A stretch of 64,000 bases of DNA from Plantago major (lineage: Eukaryota > Streptophyta > Magnoliopsida > Lamiales > Plantaginaceae), in assembly GCA_026545765.1 (NCBI GenBank), contig CM048842.1:25086667-25150666 (forward strand). The letters run 5' to 3'. The translations under genes and the position numbers were made by a program. Shown one piece after another: positions 19,261-30,221 of this stretch. A model generated the notes under the pieces. It had not been told where the DNA came from. It made no database searches and saw only the letters and a program-made list of their open reading frames with translations. Position 1 is the first letter of the stretch, and every line of letters begins with the position of its first letter.

Positions 19261-20682
19261 TGTTGGTGCAGATAACGGCAAAGTAAAAGACTAGAGGGGG
19301 GGGGGGTGAATAGTCTTTTAAAACTTTTGTCGATAAACACGTTCTCGAACACAGGGGTTTCTGATACTTAAATTCAGAGCGCGGAAGACTTTAAGATAGG
19401 TAAGTGCAGAAACAATAAGTATGTGTGTGTGTGCTTTGCTGAAATGTAAATACAGAAAGGTAAATAACACAACAAGTATAGTGTTATCTGGAGGTGGCGT
19501 AATCCTCCAACTAATCCACTTCGGTCTTTCTGAGACCTAGAATTCACTAGAACAGATAATTGAGTTCACCTTACAATAATCCTATTCTAAGATTCCTAAA
19601 CAAATGGTTCCCAACCAAATGTTCCCCCTGAGTTATTCCCCAGCTCCTAGAGCTAAGTACTTCCTCTACTCAGATAACCTTGGAGTTATTCCCTGATTTC
19701 CCAAATCAAGTACTTCCTCTACTCCACGCCTTGATGGTGTTGGTTATAAGGTTTTGTCAGAAAGGCTTCTCGTATAACTTTTCAGTTATGTTCACAGAGA
19801 GCCAAACAGAACGAGACTACTTAATACACTTGTTCAGTGAATGGCGATGCTCTTCTTGACCCAAGTAATTGATGTCCGTTCTGGAGAATGAGCTTCAGAA
19901 AGGGTATCTGATAGTTCAACTCTTTCACGAATAACAATCTCTTGTTAAGGTTCAGGACAACTTAGAACTACTAGTTATTCTTCAAGCAACAGAAAGCTTT
20001 CAGAAAGGATAGTAGAGTGCTTGAGAGAATACTTTGCTTGATGGTAAGTTTGCAAGATAGAGCGTTCTAAGGTATGTACTTCAAGCATCTAAGTGTGTGA
20101 TATATATAGATAAATTTGAGAGGTGTTTGAATTGTATCCGTTGTGCTCTCTATCAAATTATATCCGTTTATATCTTTAACTATGTACTCAGAAGTCACTA
20201 TCTCTTGTTTCAGAGAGGACTTGCTTTTTGCAAGATTTACGCGATGCATTTAATGCATAGTACTGTTCATTGTCCTTTAGTCTCAACGGATACATTAGCC
20301 TTTCTGATGGCTTGCATGCTCCATACTCATGATGTCATATGTCCAGAATCATATTTCGAAAGTAAGTTAATATACTTAAGAGAGGATTAAAGACATAGTC
20401 TTTCTGAGTTAGACTAAACCTTTGTGTCTTCATAAACCTTGTGCAATCTTTAGTCTTCTAATCTTCAGAAAAGCTCCATTGCTAGGATTGATCTTCATGG
20501 TCTTCTTGAAATAAAAATTACACTCAGAGACCTATAATCCTAATACAAGATTTACTAGACTAATCATACTCAGTGATTTCTTCTTTTACAATGTTCAAGT
20601 GAACCAAGAGTACTTAATCACCTTTCTGGCTAAGATAAGAACATGTGATGAGTGATCAAAATACTAACAGATATTCCTAACA
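19261..20682 (-). mobile_element. Solo LTR of the copia 3 family inside the copia 2 LTR
   Basis: It starts TGTTGGTGCAGATAACGGC and ends TATTCCTAACA (+ reading), flanked by AACAT at 19256-19260 and 20683-20687. It is the reverse complement of the copia 3 LTR (61984-63373) nearly throughout. Removing it restores an uninterrupted copia 2 LTR as seen at 34098-34140. Solo LTRs arise by recombination between the two LTRs of a full element, so a complete copia 3-family element once stood here. Confidence 0.92.
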
Positions 20683-20997
20683 AACATTGTTTTCACTAAG
20701 TTATCTTTTGCATAAGGTTTCTGAGGCACAATTCCTTAGTCTTTGGTAATCTTGTGCAGTCTTCATATCTTCAGATAGTTGAGCTCTTTCTGCTGGATGC
20801 CTTCTTCTTGGTCTTCTTCAAAGATATAAAATTACATTCAGAGACCTAACATCCTATACAAGATTTACTAGACTAATCATACTAAGTATGCTTCCTCTTT
20901 TACAATGTTCAAGTGAACTAAGAGTGCTAGATACCTTTTTGAACTAAGGTTAGCTATTATGGTGTACGGATAAAAACTAAACAGATATTTCTTAACA

Positions 20998-21012
20998 AAT
21001 TTCCCCCTTTTT
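20998..21012 (-). other. Polypurine tract of copia 2
   Basis: AAAAAGGGGGAAATT (- reading) lies immediately before the 3' LTR start TGTTAAG. It has the form usual for SIRE-type copia elements. Confidence 0.85.
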
Positions 21013-21361
21013 GATCAGTCACCTATGACTACCTTTAAAAACCTATTACAACTTTGGATGAGGAAACAATCCACCACATAAACTTTTCTTATGATTTATC
21101 ATTCTTTTTATTTAAGTGCAGAATGTAAGACATCAACCAAATCACAAGGTGTGATCTTTACTGACAAGTTATCTTCTCATTAGAGAGTATCTGAGAGTAG
21201 GTTCATCAGATAACAATTACAAAGTAAGTGAAGATTACTTTTACAAGATAATTAAACATTAAGTACAATCAGCAAAAATCAAAAGATTACACAGTTTAGT
21301 TGGACAACAGGAAATTCCAAGTTCCAAGTGAACATCCTAGCTAGCTGGCCTTCATCCTTCT
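21013..21361 (-). other. 3' untranslated part of copia 2
   Basis: About 350 bp lie between the end of the env-position ORF and the polypurine tract. It is AT-rich and no gene is visible. Confidence 0.6.
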
Positions 21362-24300
21362 TCATTCTTCATCATCTGGTTGAATGTAAGCAGAGTATCT
21401 GATGATATCGTCTGAGTAGTCAGTGAGAGCTTCTCTGACGAAAAGTTCAAACTTTCTGGAGGTTGCAACATACTCATTGTATGATATTTCTGTCTTGCAT
21501 GTTGTACGAGTCCTTTCAACCCAGAGATATCTGCCCCAGAGCCAGGCATGCTCAATCTGTATGGAAGATAACTTGAGTTCTTGGTACACTTTACTCAAGT
21601 ATTTCAGATCTAGCTTGTATTCTTCCTCTGTCATGTAGAAGTTTTCATAGACCATTACTGTAGTTTTTGGTACCATCTTGTTACCAAGAACATTGAGTTT
21701 CAAATAAACATCATTTGGTCTGTAGTAGGGGCAAACGTCAGTATGCTCTTTTTCAACAGCTTGTTTTCTGACCGTTATCTCGAAGGATAGTGCATCTTTT
21801 AATCTTTCATCAGATAGCAATTTCCTTTTGTTCTTTCTCTAAGCTATCAATTAAAGGAAGACTGGTTTTGGGAAAGGTTTTGAGGCAAATATTAAACTAT
21901 TAATGCCCATTACCCAGAAACCATTGATGCACTTATAGACATTTGAGTTCAGATCTTCTGGAGTTGATTCATACTTTATTAGTACTTCTTCAAGACTTAA
22001 AGTATCAACTCCTTGAAGTTTTTCAATTAGTTATTTGATCTTCCTCTATCTAAATGCTTCCCTTTGCTCTTTCTTGGAAAGCTCTCTGATACTTGTACCT
22101 TCTTGAGTGGGTACTGCAGAAGTTACTCCTGGCCCAATTGGAAATCCCACACTTCTCTTTCGAATAAGAGGTGTAGGGTCTTCTTCCTCATCATCTTCAT
22201 CCTGATGAGTTGCCACTGAGGCCTTGTTTCCATCTTGACCAACTTTATTCTTCTTTTCAGAAGGCTCTTCAACATCTTCTGCATAGTCTCTGAAGATTCT
22301 TCTTTTCCTTGAGCTCTTAGCAGCTCTAGGAACTTCGTGAGACTCTTTAGTAATAGGTGGAGGTGGTGGTAGGAGAGCTTGACTAGAGGTACTTTGTAGA
22401 GGCAAAGCTTCAGATAAAGTCAGTAGTTTGCTTTTCCTCTTGGTTTTTCCATTTTCTGACAGCTTCACAAAGGATTCTGAGATGGAGGGAAAGCTTCCTT
22501 GTAATCCTTTATAAGCTTGAGTGATTTCTTCTAGTTCAGCTGTTAAAAGCATATTCTAGTTAGCAATACCAGTTTCTTCATCATTTAGGTTTGCTACCTC
22601 AGAGACCACTTTTGGTATATTCTCAATAGCCATAGTGGAGAGGTAGTCGATGATCTGTATCAAATCCTCATCTTCCGTTCTTTGCAGGGCCTCTTCTCTC
22701 TGAACGAAGGATAAAGCAGTGATCCTTCTGGCAAGTAGTGTTGCAAGTTTCTGGAAGGCAGGAGGTGCAGATTCTATAAGCTCCTTGTCTTGATCAGAGC
22801 ATTCCTTAAACAGATTCTCAAAGATCTGTTCTTGCTCACTCCATACATTACCAATAGATTTTGGCACCGGAATTATCATCAAGGGGTCAAGCATTGGTGG
22901 AGCAAAGTCCTTTGAAGTCTATTTGTCCTTCAGAGGTGTTGAATCCCTATGTTCTACTTCTTCTTCAAAATTACGGTTGTCAGCAGCCTGGTTACCTTGT
23001 TTAATGGAAGCTATCAGTTCTTCCATAGCAATCTCTCTGTCTTGATTCTCCTTGTCAATAGCTGCTTGTTTAGCACTCTGGAGATTTTGTAATTCCAGTA
23101 GAGCTGCTTCCTCTCTGAGAATGAGATCCTCAACTTTCTTGAGGTCGGCTTCCTTTTCTGTCATTCTTGTTTGTACCTCAAGATGCAGTGTAGCTTCCTG
23201 TGTCAGCAAGTTTATGAGATGAGATATCTTGGACTCTAATTCTGGCAGTTGCTGCAGAGTCGGATTATCATCAGAGAGTTCTAACATGTCCTTGTGTAGC
23301 TTCTTGTTGGAGGAATCATCTTGATGGTGTGAGGCAGAAGTGGTTGGTTGCTTCTCAGATTGTTTTGCAACAACGGAGGGTTGCTTTGTAGAGATTGCAT
23401 TAGATGCATCATGTATACAGGAAGATGGTAGAGAAGTTTGAGATTTGTCCTTTCGATCCGACTCCTCTTTGTTATCAGAAGCTGGAGTCTTAGTAGAAGA
23501 AGCTCCTTGTTGTAAGTGACGTTGAAGTATAGGATGACGAATCATCTAAAGCTACTTCTGCTTATCCGCATTCTGAAAGAGTTCCACCAAATGGTCGCAC
23601 ACAGTATTTCTAAATCTCGTACTTATACATTCACTGAGCTTATATTTATCAGTTGATCACAATCGATGAACGAATTCTTCAAGGGATTCATACTGCTCTC
23701 TCATTTGTGCGTCATCACCATTTTGAAATAGAGTTTTAAGGCTAAGTCTCCTGACTTTCTGCCATTGTGAAAAGTATTCCATCTATTTCGTCAGAATGGT
23801 GGTCTCGTACTTGTCGAGTAATGAGAGATACTCCCCATCGAAAGAGTCAACATCAGAGGTTGAAGGACTCGGAGGAGTAGGCGTACCAGAAAGAACTTGT
23901 GTCGCAACAACAGGTCCAGAAGTCTTGTTGGGAGAGGGGGTCCGTGCCTCAGATACTTCAGTTGACTTAGGAGACTTGAGATTTTTTCTCCTTTTCAACT
24001 TTCGTTTCTTTCTGATCCTGAGAACTAGAAGTGTTAGTACACTTGGAAAGATTAAGAAGGATTCTACACACAATAGTTTCTGAGTTTTCTACCTCGTTTA
24101 CTAGAGGTTCAGAAACCTGCATGGTTTCTTGTGTGTCCTCTGAAGCCTTTGGCTGTTCAGCCGCTTCATCTTTCTTCTCAGTTTGAGCCTTCAAGAAATA
24201 TAAGACAGGGTTAATGAAATCCTTAGAGGAAGATTTCTGAGAGATCACTTGTGAATCATGGTCTACTTGTATAACAGACTCAGATTCTTGAATGATTGGA

Positions 24301-25968
24301 GAAGTGGTGTTCTCCTTCTCTGAAAGCATTTCTGCTTCTTGTCCTTCCTTACTTTCAAGATCAGCCTAAACAAAGAGAAAATCACTTTGTTAGAACAAAA
24401 TAAATGACACAGATAATCAAGTAAAGATTTGAACCATCCAGTAACCTGATTTGCATCAGACTGATTGGTATCTGGAACTTGAGTGGGTTCCACGTCTTGG
24501 TTTTGTTGCTGAGTGACTTTTTCTTTGTTTGAAGTTTCTGGCACTTTGGGCCCTTCCAGAGACAATGTCTCGGTTGCCATCCCCTGGGCGTATTTCTTGG
24601 TCGCAACAGTAGAAAGACTCCTCTTTGAAGAGAGTTGGGGAACCTGCTTGTTTGCAGGGTTTTCTTCAGCAGTGACACGTGCTAGTAGCTCTGTAAATTC
24701 TTGAAATGTATTCAACATATCGACAGCATCACTTAGATGGTCGTGATGTTGAGTAAACATGTCTTCCTTTATCAGAGCTTCTTCCTTCGGAACCTCTTGC
24801 ATTTCTGCAGGGTTTGCACTTTCTGGAGGGGTTGGTTGTTTTTCCCTCGTGTCTTTCTCAATAAAAGAGATGCTAGGGGTAAAGCAGAAGATGCTGGCTT
24901 CTTTTTCAGACAGGGCTTTGGACTTTTTGGTACCCCGTGCTAAGGATGCGTTGACATTGATGTCTTCATCAGATTCTGTCTCTTCAGAATCTTCTCTCTT
25001 AGCAGGTTCTTCCACTTTCTTGGTAGCCTTTTTCTTTCTGGAGGTTCTTGGCTTCTTAAGAGTTGGACCCTCAGAAACTTCAAATGCCTTTCTTTTACTA
25101 GGCACAGCCTTGTGCTTGTTTATCAGATCACCTTTGGCAATTGGTGTCTGTTCTCTGAGTATTATCCCTGATTTCTTAAGGATATAGCAGATTTTGAGAC
25201 CAAAGGCCACTGACTTTGTAGGTTCTGCTTTTCCATCAACAATCTGAGGAGAGAATTCCTTTATCTTGCTAATGAACCTTAGGAAAGCGTATTTCCCACA
25301 ATCGAAATCCTCTGGCTGCTCGCTCAAGGTGCTCAGGAAATCCAACATTCCCCAACGCTCCATGCTTACTTGGTCTACTCATCCAACATTGCAGTCAAAA
25401 CATCTGTCAAGGATTAATGCAATTGTATCCCAAGGTTCTGCCATATGTTTTCTTTTGACATCATGGTTGTTGAAGTAATCAGGAGCTGTTGTATCATCTC
25501 TATTGATGTGCTTCAGCAGTTTGGACGGAGGTGTCAGGGATGAATTCAGTGCCATTTGGGGGGAAGGTAAAAGAGTTCACAGAAGGATTTAAGGTTCAGT
25601 TTAACCACCTCTTCTTGAAACTTAGATTCTATAGACACATTTTATGTGTCTTCATCGATTATCTTCGAGTTGTTATAAAATTCAAGTACATCTATGAGTG
25701 AGGCACAAGAAGGTTGTGCAGAGCAGAATTCTTTAATCCCTACCTTTTCAAGTAGTGGTAGTCCTCGCCTCACATCACGTGGATGTTTCGAACCATTAAT
25801 CACATACTCGTCGACAAGTACTCCTCCCTAGAGTACTTTCGAGTTTTCATTCCACATCTTGAAATCAAAATCACCAGTGATTGTTCGGTTTTTAATTTCA
25901 ATTTGCTTTTCAGCAGTAACAGATGTGGTTTCTTGAGTCTTCTGAATTGAAGCTCTTTTGGGTGCCAT
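21362..25968 (-). pseudogene. Env-position ORF of copia 2, about 1500 codons, broken
   Basis: It starts MAPKRASIQ at 25968, aligned with copia 1. N-terminal domain: GGVLVDEYV, then KVGIKEFCSAQPSCASLIDVLEFYNN, FCELFYLPP, and MERWGMLDFLSTLSEQPEDFDCGKYAFLRF followed by FGLKICYILKKSGI. Next comes a Lys/Glu-rich basic-acidic region (TSRKKKATKKV, EETESDEDIN), low-complexity Ser/Pro/Thr stretches, and a coiled-coil segment (23545-22919, with TRMTEKEADLKKVEDLI), a Pro run (LLPPPPPI) and a C-terminal folded-looking part (21820-21362, VYENFYMTEEEYKLDLKYL). About six stops or shifts separate the pieces. The role is unknown. SIRE elements carry an ORF in this position; this one is unusually long, and I see no signal peptide or transmembrane helix. 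Confidence 0.7.
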
Positions 25969-26848
25969 CTCTCTTTTATATTAGTATGATTGGGAAGAGA
26001 TGAAAGGGAGTTGGGTCGAAAATAGCAAGAATTTCTTTGCATAAATACTTTTTGCAGATTTTCAGAAGGTTTTGAATAGAATTTGCAGAGTGATTTAGAA
26101 AGAAAGAATGCTATTCTTGGTGCAAATTGAAATGTAGGTTTAGGCAAAAGTAAATCTAATTGCCAAAACCTCATTTATATAGCAAGGCAAGTACATTCGA
26201 CATAGATGAATTATATACGTATATATCTCGCACTTCTGCACAGGCGTGATGAAAGAGCGGGATAGAATTAAGTACTAGTGGGATCAGTCACTTGGTTTCT
26301 GTGCGAGTGGGATTTTGTGGACGCATCTCTGTCGTTGAATTACAAGCGTTTCTACTGAGGGGTTGAGATTGATTCTCTTAGCAATGATATCAATCAACAC
26401 CTGTAATTGTGCCCATTAATTGAATTTGTCTCAAGTCGCTGAAGTATCTTTCAACTTCTGATAAACCTGTAACTAGTAGACAAAACTGGATTCAGAAATC
26501 ATTAAATGATCGTCCAGTACTTGTTTGAAATATTTCACAGGAAAGGAAATTTCAAAAAAAATATTTGACTTCTGAAAGGAATTGTCTTTGAGGTCAAACT
26601 ATTCTTCTTTTGTGTTCCCCCTGACTTAGATGTCTCATGGTTTTTGAATACCCATTTCAGAGACCTTTCTAAGTAGACTTTTCTTCAATGCCTTAGATAT
26701 TTGAATACCCGTTTCAAGTATCTTTCTGATGTAGCAACTTTCTGAGTACCCGTCTAAGAAATTACTCTCGTTTTCTTTTTGCATTTCTTTTTAGAAACCT
26801 TTATTCCCTTTTTATTGGTTCAATGAGTTTCCGTCTCAGAGACCAATA
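25969..26848 (-). other. Pol/env spacer of copia 2 with hairpin array
   Basis: It is homologous to 7968-8880 of copia 1. No gene is visible. The hairpin array occupies 26640-26850. A pyrimidine-rich leader precedes the ATG at 25968. Confidence 0.65.
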
Positions 26849-26850
26849 TT
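26640..26850 (-). repeat. Array of four constant-loop hairpins, copia 2 spacer
   Basis: On + the units are TTTGAA-TACCCAT-TTCAGA (26643-26661), AGATATTTGAA-TACCCGT-TTCAAGTATCT (26695-26723), TTTCTGAG-TACCCGT-CTAAGAAA (26739-26761, one mismatch) and TGAG-TTTCCGT-CTCA inside ATTGGT/ACCAAT (about 26815-26847). Stems vary and loops are near constant, as in copia 1. Confidence 0.68.
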
Positions 26851-29800
26851 AGCACCTTGGTAGTTCCATTAGTCCGAGACTATGTTTTAGACATAGAAAT
26901 CTACTCTCTTGCAGTGGCTTAGTAAATATATCAGCAAGTTGGTCTTCTGTGCCAATCTTGAGTATCTCAATATTGCCTTTTTCGACATGGTCTCTGATGA
27001 AGTGGTGTCTGACATCAATGTGCATGGTTCTTGCATGAAACTTAAGATTCTGAGTGATAGCAATAGCACTTGTATTGTCACAGAAAATGGGAGTTTTCTC
27101 TTCATTGAATCCGTAGTCTCTGAATTGTTGTTGAATCCACAAAATTTGTGATGCGCAATGTCCAGCGGCAATATACTCTGCTTCTATGGTTGAGGTGGCA
27201 ATTGAGTTTTTTTTCTTGCTGAACCATGATATCAAACAAGCTCCAAGGAATTGACAAGTTCCTGAAGTACTCTTTCTATCAAGCATTGATCCAGCATAGT
27301 CGGCATCAGAATATCCAGCCAAACTCAATCCACTCTCCTTTGGATACCACAATCCAACATCTATTGTAGCTTTCACATACCTTAATATCTTCAAGGCAAT
27401 GTTATAGTGCGTTTGCATTGGATTTGTCTGAAACCTTGCACACACTCCAACTACATATTGGATATCCGGTCTGCTCACAGTGAGATACAATAGTGACTTA
27501 ATTAATTTTCTATACTTGTGTTCTTCAACATTCTTGTGGGATTCATTATAGGTCATCTTGGTTCCAATGCTCATATGTATCTTAGCGTTCTTGTCAGAAG
27601 GCTTTAGATTAAACTTTTTGAGCATGTCCTTGGCATACTTTATTTGACTAATGAATATTCCATTGTCGAGTTGCTTGACTTGCAACCCTAGGAAGTAATT
27701 CAATTCTCCCATCATGCTCATCTCAAATTTACTTTTCATGAGTTCAGCAAAGTCTTCACAAAGTTGCTTGTCCTTAAATCCAAATATTATGTCATCTACG
27801 TAAACTTGAACTAAGAGAAGTTTCCCTTCATGGTTCAATGTAAAGAGAGTTTTATCAACTTCTCCCTTTTTGAATCATACCAGCAAGTATTTTGGCTAAA
27901 GTATCATACCATGCTCTTGGAGCTTGTTTTAGTCCATATTGAGCTTTCTGAAGCTTATAAACCATTTTTCCTTCTAAGGGAACTTCAAAGCCTGGTGGTT
28001 GATCAACATAGACTTCCTCAGCGAGCTCACCATTCAGGAATGCACTTTTAACATCCATTTGGTAAACTTTGAAGTCATTATTGGCTGCAAAGGCTAGAAA
28101 TAGTCTGATTGCATCTAATCTTGCAACTGGTGCATAAGACTCATCAAAATCTAGTCCTTCAGACTGGGTGAATCCCTTGGCAACCAACCTAGCTTTGTTT
28201 CTGGTTATTTCACCAGACTCATTCATCTTGTTTCTGAAAACCCACTTAGTTCATATAACAGATATTCCATCAATAAAGGGAACCAGTTTCCCGAATTTTT
28301 TTCTTTCAAATTGATCCAACTCTTCTTGCATTGCTGAGATCCAGTCCTGATCTTGTAATGCATCTTCAATATTTTTAGGTTCAATATTTGAAATGAAACA
28401 TCCATGGAGAGAATTTGCATTTTCAGCAATAGCTCTCCTAGTTCTGACACCTTGGTCAAGAGAACCTATCACATCCTTAGCAGGATGGTCTCTTTTCCAT
28501 TTCATGATAGGTTTAGAACTAGTAGGATCAAGATCAATGTTGTTGTTATCAAAGTCATCATGACCTTGATAGGATACTTGTTCAGTATCATTGAAATTAG
28601 GCACGTTAATGGTACCTTGGATTTCTGACACTTGTTCAGTGTCTGGAGTATCTGAGGCAGGTCTTTCTGTGACCCTTGGCTCAGAAACCTCTATATGATG
28701 AACACTTTTTGATATATGATCCATTACAGGGCTTCTCAGAGGGAATTCTTCATCATGTTTTAGAGTCATCTTGTTGTTACTTGGCAGAGGTTTCCTTTCA
28801 TCGTCAGACTCATCCTCTAAGTCTATGATAGAATTGTTTCCCTTTGAGGATTCTTGTTCAGAATCTTCGATCAAAAGTTCTTTGAACCTTTCTAAGAGTT
28901 CATCATTTATGGGTGCTTTCTTGTTTCCTTCATAGAATACTACATGGACAGATTATTCAATATTTTGTGTCCTTTTGTGGTATACTCTATACGCTTTGCT
29001 ATTCAGAGAGTAGTCGAGAAATACACCTTCATCTGCCTTTGGTTGAAATTTTCTTTCTTTACCGTTGTTCAGAACAAAATATCTACAACCAAACACTCTT
29101 AGATGTTTTATATTGGGTGGTCTACCAGTCCAAAGCTCATAAGGAGTTTTGTCATGGTGTTTGTGTATCAAGCATCTATTCTGAGTGTAGCAAGCAGTGT
29201 TAACAGCTTCAACCCAATAGATTTCACTTATTTCAGTGTCAGCAAACATTGATCTTACCGCTTCTTTTAGGGTTCTATTCTTCCTTTCAGCAACACCATT
29301 TTGTTGTGGTGTCCTTACTAAAGAAAGTTGGTGTTGTATACCTTTGCAGGTACAAAACTCCTTTATGGACTGGTTTACAAACTCAGTACCATGGTCTGTT
29401 CTGATCACAGATACTTTGTCATTTTTCTTGACTTCTAGCTTGTTCAGCAGACTTGGTATCTGGACCATTGCATCAGATTTGTGTTTCAGAAAGACAACCC
29501 AAGTGAATCTTGAATAGTCATCTACAACAACCAGACCATACTTCTTTCCTGCATAGCTTGTCACAGAGGACTCAATGAGATCCTTGTGCAAAAATTGCAG
29601 TGGCCTACTACTGGAGTGTCTAGTTTTAGACTTGAAAGAGGTTTTGGCTTGTTTCCCCAATTGACATGCTGAGCATAGGCCTTCTTTTCTATATGTCATT
29701 TTGGGTAATCCAATCACCAGATCTTTCTTGGCTAGCTTATTCAGAGATTTGAAGTTCAAGTGGCTCATTCTTTTTTGGTAAAGCCAATTTTCTTCAGTGT

Positions 29801-30170
29801 GGCCAGATTGACTCACCATGAGGCATTCTTCGGTTGTGGCAGATTCCCAGTCAGTAACATAAAAACTTCCTTTCCGCCTAGCAACCAAGACTACCCGCTT
29901 TGATTCATTGTCAACCAATTTTCATAGGTTTGACTTGATCTTTACTGAGTACCCTTTGTCTGCCAATTGACTCATGCTTAGGAGATTATATTTCAATCCC
30001 TCTACATGTATTACTTAAGTGATTGTAAGAGCTCCAAGCTTCAGATCGCCAAAACCTATGATTTTCATCTCCTCCAGCAAATCTAATAATTGGTCCTTTA
30101 CCACATTCTCTGTAGTTAACCAGATTTGCTTTGTCTCCTGTCATGTGCTTTCCACATCCACTATAAAAAA
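26849..30170 (-). pseudogene. pol of copia 2: protease, integrase, RT, RNase H
   Basis: Protease near 30165-30130 reads FYSGCGKHMTGD: the catalytic Asp is Tyr, though copia 1 keeps DSG. Integrase (29918-28953) has the His/Cys region with CSACQLGKQ, VVDDYSRFTWV, RTDHGTEF and TPQQNGVAERKNRTL. RT follows with [22 protein letters not shown] and VYVDDIIFG, then RNase H (YSDADYAGS, STIEAEYIAA, DNTSAIAI) ending at 26849. Breaks: stops near 29935, 28950 and 28249 and one frameshift near 27860. The remaining frames are long and clean, so the decay is recent. It would copy element RNA to cDNA and insert it into the genome; protease should be inactive as it stands. Confidence 0.9.
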
Positions 30171-30221
30171 GCCACTATAGGTCTTCCTCAAAGTGTTCTG
30201 CACAAAACAGGAAACATGGAG

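Larger units (their letters stand above)
18187..20997 (-). repeat. 3' LTR of copia 2, interrupted by a solo LTR
   Basis: On - it starts TGTTAAGAAATATCTG next to the polypurine tract and ends GGACCAATA (mutated from CAACA). Its own sequence is about 1384 bp: shorter than the 5' LTR because 198 bp equivalent to 33639-33836 are missing, with AGCA microhomology at the junction. A hairpin array spans 18552-18790. The insert is at 19261-20682. Confidence 0.88.

Noticed and set aside
24759-25187. 142-aa plus-strand open frame
   Set aside because: It is antisense to the env-position ORF of copia 2, whose homology to copia 1 sets the coding strand.
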